DNA of 64,000 nt from an uncultured Lachnospiraceae bacterium. Its GTDB lineage: Bacteria; Bacillota; Clostridia; Lachnospirales; Lachnospiraceae. Location: positions 1 through 64,000 of the forward strand of contig CAJUII010000002.1 of assembly GCA_910586405.1 (NCBI GenBank). Reading direction: 5' to 3'. The position numbers were made by a program, and so were the translations under genes. Positions 52,458-61,930 of the stretch are shown piece after piece (position 1 is the first letter of the stretch; each line of letters opens with the position of its first letter). The notes beneath the pieces are model-generated. The model was not told where the DNA came from, did not search any database, and saw nothing but the letters and a program-made list of their open reading frames with translations.

Positions 52458-53540
52458 TTATAGATTATTCAAGTATTCTTCCCACTCGCGGTTGACCTTG
52501 TCCGGCGCAAGCTTCTGGGTGATTGCATAGGAATTTTCGCGCAGCTTTAACTCAAACTCCCGGTCCTCGAATATCCGACGGAACGCATCCGCGAGCGCAA
52601 AGGCATCTCCCACCGGCACGAGCAGCCCATTGACACCGTTCTCGATCAGCGCTGCCGGTCCGCCGCAGGGACAGTCTGTCGCGATTACCGGGACACCGAG
52701 CGCCATCGCCTCCATGACTGAATTGGGCATCCCCTCCGTGTTGGAAGTCAGCGTAAAAATCCTCGCCTTGCCAATGTGCGCTGCGATGTCCTCCACCGTT
52801 CCCGGCAGGGTGATTCTATCAGACAAGCCCTTCTCCGCCACCAGCGACTCCAACTGGGTTCTAAGCTCACCCTCCCCATAGATGACCAGCTTCACCGCCG
52901 GATACTCGTCCGCAATCTTGGCAAACGCATGAATCAGCATGGCATGATTCTTGTTGGCATCTAGTCTGCCCGCAGCCACGATGAGCTCCGCCCGCTCTTT
53001 TTGAATTTCCCGATCTATAAACTGTGGATTCAGCGGATTGGACAGAATGACACTCTTTTTCCTAACCGCCTTTGGAAAAAACGCGCGCGCCCTGTCGGTC
53101 TGGAGCACCACGCCGTCCGCAAAGCGAAAAACAGTCTTTGCGATCAACTGCATCCATTTTCCCTCGTACTCCATCGTGGGCTCACCGCGCACAGAAACGA
53201 CCGTTTTTGAGGGCAGAAAAGCTGCTGTCGCCACTGCCATCAGATTATTTTTGCCGAGAAAGGACAGAATCACATCCGGCTTGTATGCATTCCAGATATC
53301 GCGCAGCGCGCCAAACCGGACAAAAAAGTTTCTGATGCGTCCTCCCTGTAGCATAGACTCGTCCGGCTCTGAGTACACGCGCCGGATTTCGGGCGGAATC
53401 CTGTATTCATCTTCTCTCTTATACTGGGTCACCAGGACCACATCATAGTTCCTCTCGCGGAAATATACTGCGAGATTGGCTATGACCCGCTCTGAGCCTC
53501 CTTTTTGGAGTGAGCTGATAAACAATGCTATTCTCTTCAT
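52458..53540 (-). CDS. Glycosyltransferase family 4 (GT-B fold)
   Basis: A 360-residue retaining GT4 enzyme. The N-terminal domain begins RIALFISSLQKGGSERVIAN, with the GGSERV glycine loop. The C-terminal donor domain has VAAGRLDANKNHAMLIHAFA, VIYGEGELRTQLE and the E-x7-E motif in SNTEGMPNSVMEAMALG, followed by ATDCPCGGP. This last group is shared with GalNAc- and Gal-transferring members such as PglA, PglJ and WbnH-like proteins, but the donor is not certain. GAGG six bases before the ATG supports the start, and ATGA at 53537-53540 overlaps the amidotransferase stop. It is the last gene of the operon. Confidence 0.92.
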   Translation of the reverse strand: MKRIALFISSLQKGGSERVIANLAVYFRERNYDVVLVTQYKREDEYRIPPEIRRVYSEPDESMLQGGRIRNFFVRFGALRDIWNAYKPDVILSFLGKNNLMAVATAAFLPSKTVVSVRGEPTMEYEGKWMQLIAKTVFRFADGVVLQTDRARAFFPKAVRKKSVILSNPLNPQFIDREIQKERAELIVAAGRLDANKNHAMLIHAFAKIADEYPAVKLVIYGEGELRTQLESLVAEKGLSDRITLPGTVEDIAAHIGKARIFTLTSNTEGMPNSVMEAMALGVPVIATDCPCGGPAALIENGVNGLLVPVGDAFALADAFRRIFEDREFELKLRENSYAITQKLAPDKVNREWEEYLNNL

Positions 53541-55414
53541 ATATAACCTCTATACCACTGCTGGAATACAAAGAATGACCATGCAACCTTCGAGTAATTT
53601 GCCCCCGAAGCCGGTCCCTGATCGCCAGTTCTCACATATTCACTGATAAAATCATGTACATACTGCGCATGAAAAATTCCCTGTTTTTTCAGATAATCCA
53701 CGCTGCACATATCCTGCAATTCCTCCCTGAGCGGTCCCCGCAGCCACGAATCCAGCGGCACGCCAAAGCCGACCTTGGGACGGTTGAGCAGTTCTTTTGG
53801 AATATAGTCATAGGCGATATCCTTCAAAATCCGCTTTTTCACGCCGTTTGCATACTTGTACGCGTGGGGCAGGCGGTACGAGTACTCCATGACATTGACA
53901 TCGAGAATCGGGCATCTCGCCTCGATGGAATACTTCATCGTCGCCCTGTCCACCTTGCACAGAATATCGCCCGGCAGATAGGTCTCCTCGTCCAGCAGCA
54001 TTCTGCGCGCCTGCCAGTCTGGCTCATGATATCTCGACTCAATGGGATATTTAAACGGCACGCCGCCATCCGGCAGCATTTGATCGATCACCTTAATGTA
54101 CGTTCTGCCTCCAAGCTGTGTCTTAGTCTGAATGTCGTGATTGCCCGCAACGACCTGAACCTTGAACGGCAGTTTGTCAAACAACCCTGTCTTCCGAAAA
54201 GGCGGCATCTGGCATACTCGGTATGTCATGCGCCCCAGCACATCGAGCTTCTGCGCCTGCGCCACATTGTCATAGATATTGTATCCACAGAAAAACTCAT
54301 CGCCGCCATCCCCGGAAAGCACCACTGTCACATCCTTTGCTGCCAGCCCCGCCACTAACATTGACGGAATCTGTGAGCTGTCCGCAAAAGGCTCATCATA
54401 ATATTGCGGGATGCTCGCAACCATGTCAAACATCGCGCGCTCGTCTATATAGAGCTCTGTGTGCTGTGTGCCCAGGTGAGCAGCCACCTCCTTTGCATAC
54501 TTTGCCTCGTTGTAGCGCTCCTCGTTAAAGCCGATGGAATACGTTTTTACCGGCTCGCTGCTCACCTCCTGCGCGATCGCCGTGACGAGTGAGGAATCAT
54601 AGCCGCCGCTCAAAAAGGCGCCCACTGGCACATCGGCGATCAGACGCTTGCTGACCGCATCCTTTAAGATGGCTTTTAGCTCCTCCTTCGCCTCCTGATA
54701 GGAACCGACAGCCTGCTGTTTCTTGGCATGATACACCTTGGCGATATCCCAATATTTGTGTTTGGACAGCTTCCCGCTGCGAAACCGCATCATCTGACCG
54801 GGCTCCACCTTATAGACATGCTCAAACACTGCGTCCGGCTCATTGATGCACTGCTGGTACAGAAACCGCTTGAGCACATCCCTTCTTATTTTCTTCGGAA
54901 ACCCAGGACATGCCATGATCGGTTTAAGCTCTGACGCAAATACAAGATTATCCCCATCCTGCCAATAATACAGTGGCTTCTTGCCAATCCTGTCGCGCAC
55001 CAAATACAGTTCCCCTTTCTCCCGATCATAGAGCGCGATCGCAAACATTCCCTGAAAGCGTTCCACACACGAGATGCCCCATTTCAGGTACGCCGCCAGT
55101 ATCACCTCCGTGTCACACTTTGACTTGAAGGGATAGTCCGAAAGCGCCTGCCGCAGCTCGAGAAAGTTATAAATCTCTCCATTATAGGCAATCACAAGCC
55201 TGTCGTCACAGGAGTGCATGGGCTGGTGTCCGAGCACAGATAAATCCAGTATCGAGAGCCGGCGCTGTGCCATCCCGACCCCGTAGCCATCCCTGCCCGC
55301 AAAGATTTCCTCCCCACTGTCATTTGGGCCCCTGTGGACCATAGTATCATTCATCTGTTTCAATTGTTCCAGCGAAATCTGTCTGCGTGAAACAAAACCG
55401 CAAATACCGCACAT
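53537..55414 (-). CDS. Glutamine-dependent asparagine synthase-like amidotransferase, second copy
   Basis: A 625-residue AsnB-type protein. The start must be ATG at 55414, where GGGAGG lies eight bases upstream and the product begins MCGICGF, placing catalytic Cys2 next to the initiator. Glutaminase-domain motifs are VHRGPNDSG and AQRRLSILDLS. The synthetase domain has FLSGGYDSSLV (standard SGG loop), DEPFADSSQIPSML, SGDGGDEFFCGY and KVDRATMKYSIEARCP. The gene is embedded between two GT4 genes, one base after the upstream stop and overlapping the downstream start by four bases. It is likely to amidate a carboxyl sugar in the glycan. A role in asparagine synthesis cannot be excluded by sequence. 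Confidence 0.9.
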   Translation of the reverse strand: MCGICGFVSRRQISLEQLKQMNDTMVHRGPNDSGEEIFAGRDGYGVGMAQRRLSILDLSVLGHQPMHSCDDRLVIAYNGEIYNFLELRQALSDYPFKSKCDTEVILAAYLKWGISCVERFQGMFAIALYDREKGELYLVRDRIGKKPLYYWQDGDNLVFASELKPIMACPGFPKKIRRDVLKRFLYQQCINEPDAVFEHVYKVEPGQMMRFRSGKLSKHKYWDIAKVYHAKKQQAVGSYQEAKEELKAILKDAVSKRLIADVPVGAFLSGGYDSSLVTAIAQEVSSEPVKTYSIGFNEERYNEAKYAKEVAAHLGTQHTELYIDERAMFDMVASIPQYYDEPFADSSQIPSMLVAGLAAKDVTVVLSGDGGDEFFCGYNIYDNVAQAQKLDVLGRMTYRVCQMPPFRKTGLFDKLPFKVQVVAGNHDIQTKTQLGGRTYIKVIDQMLPDGGVPFKYPIESRYHEPDWQARRMLLDEETYLPGDILCKVDRATMKYSIEARCPILDVNVMEYSYRLPHAYKYANGVKKRILKDIAYDYIPKELLNRPKVGFGVPLDSWLRGPLREELQDMCSVDYLKKQGIFHAQYVHDFISEYVRTGDQGPASGANYSKVAWSFFVFQQWYRGYI

Positions 55415-55415
55415 C

Positions 55416-56519
55416 TTACACACCTCCCACAATGTCTTCTATATAACTGCGCCACTTATCATAAATAATCTCCGCCGAGGCACTCTGCCCGATCTGTGCC
55501 GCGCTGCGCCCCAGCCTGTCCGCAAAATCTGGGTTTTCGATCAGTCTGTTGATCGCCGCCGCGAGCGCCTGCTCATCCCCGACTGGCACCAAAAGACCAT
55601 TCACCTCCGGCGTGATAATCATGCGCGGTCCGCCCGGCGGACAGTCTGTCGAGACGACTGGCAGTCCGAGTGCCATCGCTTCGAGAATCACATTGGGCAT
55701 TCCCTCATAGTCCGACGAGTACGCCGCCACTGCCGCACAGCGCATCTCCTTCTCCAAAGTACCGCTGCTTCCCATCAGCCGAACATACGTTTGCGCTTCA
55801 AGCCTGCTAATCTGCGCTTCAAGCTTCTGTTTCGTGCCGTCGTAGGAGTCAGGCCCATAAATTTTCAGAACATAGTCCGGGTGCTTTTGATGTACCAGCG
55901 CAAACGCCCGAATGAGCATACACTGGTTCTTGAAATCCACAAGCCTGCCGGAATGCACAACAACCTTCTCCCGCTTCTTGGGAATCTCATTGCCGAGAAA
56001 GCGGTCACTGATCGGATTGAGAATGATCCTCGAATTGCTGCGCACATACGACGGGAAAAAATCGCGCTGCTCCGGCGTCTGGAACACACAGCCCGCCGCC
56101 CTTCGAAACAATAACGGAATCTGTATCTTATCTGACAAAAAGTCATAATATCCGACAGGATTGATGCGCACGGAGATCAGCACTGGCAGCTTCATGCCGA
56201 TCGTCGCCGTGAGCGCACGGTAATTTGCCTTCCGCGCAAAGGCAATGACCAAGTCCGGCTGTGTCTTCTGTAAGAAGCGTCTCAGATTCAGAATGCGGTC
56301 TGCAAACCGCCGGATGCGGTCATGCTTTTCCTGCTGCACATTGAGCCCGACATGCACACGCCGGACGCGCGGGTCCGTCTCATACTCGTCCTCGCCAGTC
56401 CACTCTGTTGCGATATACACCTCATCGCCATGTGCCGCAAACTGACCGGAGAGCGTCGTCACTACGCGCTCCGCGCCGCCGCGCTCTAGGCAGTTTAGAT
56501 GAAAAACAATTCTCCTCAT
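55416..56519 (-). CDS. Glycosyltransferase family 4
   Basis: A 367-residue GT4 enzyme closely related in motif order to the gene at 52458. It begins RRIVFHLNCLERGGAERVVT and has VVVHSGRLVDFKNQCML, VLKIYGPDSYDGTKQKLEA and SSDYEGMPNVILEAMALG with the E-x7-E pair, then STDCPPGGPRMI. The frame stays open upstream to 56717, but ATG at 56519 overlaps the stop of the previous gene as ATGA and starts exactly at the conserved N-terminus, so it is the real start. AGAGG lies nine bases upstream. The donor sugar is unknown; relatives use UDP-GalNAc or UDP-Gal. Confidence 0.92.
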   Translation of the reverse strand: MRRIVFHLNCLERGGAERVVTTLSGQFAAHGDEVYIATEWTGEDEYETDPRVRRVHVGLNVQQEKHDRIRRFADRILNLRRFLQKTQPDLVIAFARKANYRALTATIGMKLPVLISVRINPVGYYDFLSDKIQIPLLFRRAAGCVFQTPEQRDFFPSYVRSNSRIILNPISDRFLGNEIPKKREKVVVHSGRLVDFKNQCMLIRAFALVHQKHPDYVLKIYGPDSYDGTKQKLEAQISRLEAQTYVRLMGSSGTLEKEMRCAAVAAYSSDYEGMPNVILEAMALGLPVVSTDCPPGGPRMIITPEVNGLLVPVGDEQALAAAINRLIENPDFADRLGRSAAQIGQSASAEIIYDKWRSYIEDIVGGV

Positions 56520-57946
56520 AGGCAAGTACCTCTGCTGGTTTTCTTTTGATGAATCCTCTGTTCCCAAAGCTTCAAGATCATAATCCCCCACGCCTGGTAA
56601 AACAATCCCGTATTGTAGAGCATATACCGCATCTGACAATAAATCGTGAGCGACGTAAAGCAGACATTCACCGCAATCGACAACAGCACCAGCAGCGCAA
56701 ACCACTCTGCGCGGCACGCTGCGTCTCTGCGCATCTCACCAGCTTCGCCGTCCCCGCGCTGAGTGCCTGTAAACAGAACAAGCGCTGCAATCGCCGCCGC
56801 ATACAGCAGATACACCAGCAGCGCCGCCCAGTTGAGCACCCTGTGGACCTTGAGCACTGTCGTGACAAGCCCGTGTATCACATTGCAGCCAAACAGCCTG
56901 AGCAGCCTGGGAATTGACGGCACCAGCAGTTCCCGCATCAAAGTGCCTGCGATGCGATTATAACTCTCCTCCCGGTCCGCCTCCGCAATCCCCTGTGCCT
57001 CCTGATATTCGCGGATCACCGGCATCACGATATCAAATTTAATTCTGTCATAAGCGGTGCTGTAATGGTCCACAACCGCCTGCCAGCCCGATTCAGCATA
57101 AGCAGTATTGTACTCTTTCGCCTCCGCCCGTCTCATAATTTCCAGAAAAAGCTCCTTGTTCTGCTCCTCGCGGATATAGGAAACCATCTGCACATCCGCA
57201 AGATACAGCTCCGTGCCAAGGATAAAGCTCGAATCCCCCGTGTGCGGCGCAAATGTCCCCCGCATCATCAGATTGTAGCTGCAATCGATAAGCTTCGTCC
57301 CCGCAAATCCCACAAGGCACACTAGCAGCGCACAGACACCCGCACGAAACCAGCCTTTGCTTCTCCAATACGCACAAAACATCACGACAAACAAAATCAC
57401 CAGTGTAATCAACATATGTTTACGGATACTGATGAGCAGGATGGACCAGAATACGGCACCCGCCACGCTGCGCATCCTGTCTCCTTTGTCCCGATGATAC
57501 AGAATCCCCAATACGCACAGGAAATAAAAAATCCAGATCGAATAGCTTAGCCCCTCCGTCTCGATACTGTTGAAGTAACTGTACCTGCGCTGGGCGACAA
57601 AGCGGTTCAACAGCGTGATGCCGTACTGGACAGCCAGCACACCCGCACTGCCAAGCCAGTTCAGTGCAAAGAATCGAGTAAGCTGTACTGTGACAGCACA
57701 TGCCGCCACCGCTGCCACGATGCACTGTGTGACCACGGCGGCATGGAGGGACAATGCCTCCCCAAACACCACACGAAACAGCCAAAGATACAGACAGTAC
57801 CCCGGCTCCCTGTCGCTCTGCATATGGATGTACGACGGTGCATCCTCCGTCAAAATGATGCCGTCAATAAGATACCAGACCAGATAAAAAACAAGGCTGA
57901 CCACAAACAGCATGATTATTCTTATAGATTCCTTTTTTCGCTTCAA
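56516..57946 (-). CDS. Polytopic membrane protein, paralogue of the gene at 62910; TTG start
   Basis: I do not recognise a characterised family. The 476-residue product has about ten membrane segments. After the first helix comes an external loop with TEDAPSYIHMQSDREPGYCL, acidic and aromatic as in GT-C proteins, and SYFNSIETEGLSYSIWIF in a later segment. The start is TTG at 57946. AGGAGG lies seven bases upstream and TTGA shares its last three bases with the upstream stop TGA; no ATG occurs until codon 12. It is overlapped by four bases at both ends. The right-edge gene shares topology, the TEG motif and other segments, so the two are duplicates. The role may be sugar transfer, export or polymerisation. 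Confidence 0.65.
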   Translation of the reverse strand: MKRKKESIRIIMLFVVSLVFYLVWYLIDGIILTEDAPSYIHMQSDREPGYCLYLWLFRVVFGEALSLHAAVVTQCIVAAVAACAVTVQLTRFFALNWLGSAGVLAVQYGITLLNRFVAQRRYSYFNSIETEGLSYSIWIFYFLCVLGILYHRDKGDRMRSVAGAVFWSILLISIRKHMLITLVILFVVMFCAYWRSKGWFRAGVCALLVCLVGFAGTKLIDCSYNLMMRGTFAPHTGDSSFILGTELYLADVQMVSYIREEQNKELFLEIMRRAEAKEYNTAYAESGWQAVVDHYSTAYDRIKFDIVMPVIREYQEAQGIAEADREESYNRIAGTLMRELLVPSIPRLLRLFGCNVIHGLVTTVLKVHRVLNWAALLVYLLYAAAIAALVLFTGTQRGDGEAGEMRRDAACRAEWFALLVLLSIAVNVCFTSLTIYCQMRYMLYNTGLFYQAWGIMILKLWEQRIHQKKTSRGTCL

Positions 57947-59136
57947 GGTACATCCTCCTGAATCAAGTCCCTGACCGCACACCGATACCGCTCCATGCCA
58001 AACGCCTCCGCCCGCACGTGCGCCGCCTCCTGATAACGCCGGTAAACCGTATCATCAACAAACAGCGCAGTCAACTGTCTGGCAAAGCGCTTCTCCTCCG
58101 CCGTGACCGTATCTGCCCGCAAATCCTTCTCTCCGTGAAACACGCCAGTCAGTATCCCGTAATCTGCGTAGATGGTTTGATTCTCATCCCCGCAGGTCTC
58201 ATACGCCTCATGCAGAATCTCGGCGGGTCCGGTCAGGCAGTTGACACTCACACACGGAAGTCCGACCGCCATCGCTTCTATTAAAGCGTTGGGAAAGCCT
58301 TCACTCTGCGAGGTCAGCGCATACACATCCGCCTTTCTAAGCAGCGCAAAGGGATTGGACTGCACGCCGGTAAACAAAACTGCATCCTGCATCCCAAGCT
58401 CCTGCGCAAGCTTCCGGTACGCCTCATAGCGCCCTTCACCTATAATCATGAGCCGCACATCTGGCACCTTTTTTCGAACCAGTGACACCGCCTTGATGAG
58501 ATGCCAGAAGCCCTTGACATCATGCTCTCTGCCCATGGATGCCACAATCCTGCCCGGCTGTGCAAAAAATGCGTCAAATTCCGGCGGTGTGCCGCACTGT
58601 GCCTGCTCTCTGATTTCCTGAATGTCACAGGGATTGTACACCGCCGCTGACCTCTTAGGATGAAACTGGCTGTTGATCTGCTGTTCCATCACCCGCGTGC
58701 AGCTAATCACCCGGTCTGCGAGTCCGCAGATGAGCCTCATCGAAGCTTTGCTGCTCAGCGCGCCGTAGCCGCGCACCCCCACCCAGGTAAAGTCTTTCTG
58801 CTTAGACAGCACATTGACAAGATTTGCCGTCGGTCCAAAGCTGTAGCTTAGCTGCGTGTGCAGTTCTTTTTTCAATTGACGCACACGATGCACACGCTTT
58901 GCGACATTAACCAGTTTTCCAAATCTGTCCCGCACCGCGCCCAGCTGGAGGTCGGTCATCTCCACGCCGGACACATCATAGATCATGCCCTCTGTGTTAA
59001 ACACGACCAGATGAACGTCATACGCGTCGTTTAACAAGCGCGCTGTCGCCGCGCAGACGCGCTCTAGCCCGCCCTGGTCCAGCATTGGAACGATGAGCAT
59101 GATGCGTTTTTTACTGCTTTTGCTTTTATTCTCCAA
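57943..59136 (-). CDS. Glycosyltransferase family 4
   Basis: A 397-residue GT4 enzyme. The N-terminal domain has RIMLIVPMLDQGGLERVCAA. The donor domain has RIVASMGREHDVKGFWHLIK, LMIIGEGRYEAYRKLAQEL and SQSEGFPNALIEAMAVG with the E-x7-E pair, then VNCLTGPAEIL, a variant seen in several capsule transferases. The start appears to be TTG at 59136, two bases after the stop of the FemAB-like gene, with only a weak purine block upstream; no better ATG exists before the conserved N-terminus except ATG at 59100, which has no ribosome binding site. Translation is probably coupled to the upstream gene. Confidence 0.88.
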   Translation of the reverse strand: MENKSKSSKKRIMLIVPMLDQGGLERVCAATARLLNDAYDVHLVVFNTEGMIYDVSGVEMTDLQLGAVRDRFGKLVNVAKRVHRVRQLKKELHTQLSYSFGPTANLVNVLSKQKDFTWVGVRGYGALSSKASMRLICGLADRVISCTRVMEQQINSQFHPKRSAAVYNPCDIQEIREQAQCGTPPEFDAFFAQPGRIVASMGREHDVKGFWHLIKAVSLVRKKVPDVRLMIIGEGRYEAYRKLAQELGMQDAVLFTGVQSNPFALLRKADVYALTSQSEGFPNALIEAMAVGLPCVSVNCLTGPAEILHEAYETCGDENQTIYADYGILTGVFHGEKDLRADTVTAEEKRFARQLTALFVDDTVYRRYQEAAHVRAEAFGMERYRCAVRDLIQEDVP

Positions 59137-59137
59137 A

Positions 59138-59938
59138 TCAATTCACTCTTTTCAACAGTTTCATCGCTGTCACCGCAAGCTTTCCGAGCAGCGTATTTCC
59201 TGCAAATACATTATAATAAGTAATCTTTTGCCCACCAAACTTGAGTTTGAACTCATCGATGCCGTTAGGATTGTCAAAGTCTGAGATTCCACCCCAGTCG
59301 TAGCGCAGCAATCCCTTCTTTTTAAAATATAATATATCCTCCCAGTGCAGCCGCTTGTTGGCGCGCCCAATCATGGACTGATCCGCGCTCTCCTCGCGAA
59401 AGCAGGATGCAGAATGCAAAAGCCGCGCATCGGTGGCATCACAGATATATGAGTGAAAGACAAGCATCTCTCCCTCATGCCACACGGCGGAGAACACAAT
59501 GCCGTCCGCCTCCAGATACTTCTGAATCGCAGACACATTGAGTTTGGTATCCGAACCCTTAGACTGATACATCCGCTCATAGATCTCCGCGAAAGTATCC
59601 ATCAGCTCCGGCGACTGCTCGATATCCGCTCTCGTATAAAAGCGAATCTCAATCTGATCTTTCTCACTTCTGCGAAATTGATACCGCACCGCCTTGTTAA
59701 CCGCCGCAAGAAGCTCGTCCTCCGGCTTGGTAATAACATTCATGCAGGTGTGATACTCCTGCCAGCCGCGAAAGCCTCCCTTCGTCTCCCCGAATGGTAC
59801 GCCATGCACAAACAAGATATCCGCCTTTCTCCTCTGCCGCAGCAATTGCGAGATGGTGACTGTCCCCGGATACCAGATTTGATTCACCTTCAATACATTT
59901 TTTTGCATAACCTTCTTCTCATACGAGACATCTATCAT
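59138..59938 (-). CDS. FemAB/GNAT-like acyl- or aminoacyltransferase
   Basis: A 266-residue soluble protein of the GNAT/FemAB fold type. The middle has VRYQFRRSEKDQIEIRFYTR and FAEIYERMYQSKGS. The C-terminal half has MLVFHSYICDATDARLLHSA and YDWGGISDFDNPNGIDEFKL, then FGG, the ending common to FemX-like and related N-acyltransferases. Homologues in polysaccharide loci are thought to attach an amino acid or acyl group to an amino sugar. The ATG lies after a GGTGAAAAGG purine stretch. It sits between two GT4 genes with gaps of 22 and 1 bases. The acyl donor, tRNA- or CoA-linked, cannot be told from sequence. Confidence 0.75.
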   Translation of the reverse strand: MIDVSYEKKVMQKNVLKVNQIWYPGTVTISQLLRQRRKADILFVHGVPFGETKGGFRGWQEYHTCMNVITKPEDELLAAVNKAVRYQFRRSEKDQIEIRFYTRADIEQSPELMDTFAEIYERMYQSKGSDTKLNVSAIQKYLEADGIVFSAVWHEGEMLVFHSYICDATDARLLHSASCFREESADQSMIGRANKRLHWEDILYFKKKGLLRYDWGGISDFDNPNGIDEFKLKFGGQKITYYNVFAGNTLLGKLAVTAMKLLKRVN

Positions 59939-59960
59939 ACCTTTTCACCTGCCTTTCCTG

Positions 59961-61124
59961 TCACAGCTTTTGCGCCGTGCACCTTGTCACATGCCCCGGC
60001 GGATTTTTACCGCTGATATAAAACGCCTCCATCGCTGCCGCCTGCTGCCGCACGTCAAAGCCTTTTGCAAGGATTGCCGCGCTCATGTCCTCCCGCGTCA
60101 ATGCCGCCTTTGCACTGCGCATGATCTCGCTCGCCCAGCTGACGGCAGGCTCCGCAATGCTCTTGTAAACCGCAAGCTCTGTGAGTGCCGCCTCCCGCGT
60201 CACCTGGTTCGAGACAAGGCAGTGCAGTCCGGCAGCCTGCGCCTCCGCCACACTGCCCGGCAATCCCTCAAAGGTTGAGGGAAACACAAAGTAATCAAAC
60301 GCCTGGTAATACCGCTCCACATCAAAGCGGTTTCCCAGAAACAACACCTTGTCCGTAAGCCCCAGCGCCTTCACCTTTGCCCGGGCTGCGTCCTCAAGCT
60401 CACCTTTCCCGATCAGTACCAGCGCGGCATCATCACGCAGCCTGCACAGCTCCGCAAAAATCTCGATCAGAAACGAATGATTTTTCATAAATCCAAATCT
60501 GCCCACATGACCGATAACAAATTTGTCCGCAAGCCCAAGCTGCGCGCGAACCTCCTGGCGCACCGCCGGGTTATACACAAACCGCTTGGTGTCGATCGCA
60601 TTGGGTATCGTCCACACGTTTCCACGCTGCACCCACGCCCTGCCGTACACCGCCTCACCCGCCTCCGCAGAGCAGGTAAAGCAATAGTCCGCCCGGTATT
60701 TTAACGGCACGCGCATGAGCTTCGTCACAAGCCCCTTGACACCTCTGTCCACCCCTGCGCTCCGCGCGTGGGCGATCGTCACCGGAATGCCTGCCCTCTT
60801 GGCAATCGGCAGATAAACCGCCGCCGTGCTGGTCATATGCCCCTGCACCGCTGCAAACTCGTGATGCGCCTCAAAAAACTTCGAAAGCGCTCTGTGATAA
60901 GACAACAGATTCCGCCCCCTGAATCGGGGTACATGGTATATGCTGCCGCCTAGGCTGCGAATCTCCTGATCATATTGGCATTCTCTGTCTGTGTGCACGA
61001 GGAAATCAAACTGTACCTTTGTTCTGTCAAGCGCCCGGTAAAGTTCCATCACTCTACTCTCTGCGCCGCCGAGATTGGTTGTTCCAAGCACGTTTAACAC
61101 CCTCACTGGATTTGTCTGTATCAT
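59961..61124 (-). CDS. Glycosyltransferase family 4, EpsF-like
   Basis: A 387-residue GT4 enzyme resembling EpsF of exopolysaccharide loci. It starts RVLNVLGTTNLGGAESRVME, continues with FDFLVHTDRECQYDQEIRSL, and has VQGHMTSTAAVYLPIAKRAG in the acceptor domain. The donor domain has VIGHVGRFGFMKNHSFLIEI, LVLIGKGELEDAAR and STFEGLPGSVAEAQAAG, where the second Glu of E-x7-E is kept. AAAGGA eight bases before the ATG supports the start. It follows the deacetylase-like gene by 33 bases. The donor is unknown; EpsF-type proteins are usually assigned to UDP-sugars. Confidence 0.92.
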   Translation of the reverse strand: MIQTNPVRVLNVLGTTNLGGAESRVMELYRALDRTKVQFDFLVHTDRECQYDQEIRSLGGSIYHVPRFRGRNLLSYHRALSKFFEAHHEFAAVQGHMTSTAAVYLPIAKRAGIPVTIAHARSAGVDRGVKGLVTKLMRVPLKYRADYCFTCSAEAGEAVYGRAWVQRGNVWTIPNAIDTKRFVYNPAVRQEVRAQLGLADKFVIGHVGRFGFMKNHSFLIEIFAELCRLRDDAALVLIGKGELEDAARAKVKALGLTDKVLFLGNRFDVERYYQAFDYFVFPSTFEGLPGSVAEAQAAGLHCLVSNQVTREAALTELAVYKSIAEPAVSWASEIMRSAKAALTREDMSAAILAKGFDVRQQAAAMEAFYISGKNPPGHVTRCTAQKL

Positions 61125-61157
61125 ATCTGTTTTCCTTTTTATATCAGCTTTTTTGTA

Positions 61158-61928
61158 TCAGCTTTTTACAGTTCTATTTTTTATGTTGACGAGCGCATAC
61201 TTCACAAATGCCATCCCATACTCCCTCCAATGCCCAAACACACTGCGTTTCGCCGGCTCCAAGCAAAGCAGCTCCCGATAAGAGATCAGCCTGTCCCTGC
61301 AATCCGCAAAAAGCTGCTCATACCGCTCAAAGTCCTTGTCCTCCATCGTATTTGCATGGACGACGAAGGTCGTATAGCCCTGTTTGTCCTTGTTTTTGAG
61401 CACACTCCCCTGCCGATAGGAGATCGGATAGAACGTCATGCCCCAGCGCAGATATGGTCTGTCCCCAAAGCCGTCTGTCATCCTGCGAAATCCCAGTTTT
61501 TTCAAGGCTTTGATCGTGTTTCGGTCAAAGGAGTGCGCCGGCGCCATAAAGCAATCGGTGTCGATGCCATGCGCCGCCAGTATTTCTCTGCCTTCCTTCA
61601 ACGCCGCATACTGCTGGTCATAGCCTATTCCGGCAAATTCTGAAAGCCGGTTGAGCGGAAAGCATCCCATCTTGTTGGTCTGATACACATGTGTCACACC
61701 ATGCTGTGCAATCGTCCAGCCCGCATCTGCAAGAGTCTTTACATAATTCCAGAAATTCCCCACGGGGGCAGTCTCCGGCCCATCGATATGCAGATTCTCG
61801 TCCTGACAGGCAGGCACGACCCCTATAAGCGGCTGAACCTGATACAGATCGCAAAGCGCCTTGAACCGCATAAACTTCGCCCAATCCATATCAGGTGTGA
61901 TATCATCCATTCGTATACTGATCTTCAT
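61158..61928 (-). CDS. Polysaccharide deacetylase-like (DUF2334 type)
   Basis: A 256-residue protein with a carbohydrate esterase 4-like barrel. MKISIRMDDITPDMDW supplies the Asp pair (Asp8, Asp9), AQHGVTHVYQT the two metal-binding histidines (His76, His80), and CFMAPAHSFDRNTI the loop with His132. It has no signal peptide, so it would act in the cytoplasm on a lipid-linked or nucleotide sugar, like the PIG-L or WbmN-type deacetylases rather than cell-wall enzymes. AAGGA lies twelve bases before the ATG and overlaps the end of the epimerase gene. A deacetylated amino sugar could be the acceptor for the FemAB-like transferase two genes on; this link is inference. Confidence 0.82.
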   Translation of the reverse strand: MKISIRMDDITPDMDWAKFMRFKALCDLYQVQPLIGVVPACQDENLHIDGPETAPVGNFWNYVKTLADAGWTIAQHGVTHVYQTNKMGCFPLNRLSEFAGIGYDQQYAALKEGREILAAHGIDTDCFMAPAHSFDRNTIKALKKLGFRRMTDGFGDRPYLRWGMTFYPISYRQGSVLKNKDKQGYTTFVVHANTMEDKDFERYEQLFADCRDRLISYRELLCLEPAKRSVFGHWREYGMAFVKYALVNIKNRTVKS

Positions 61929-61930
61929 AT

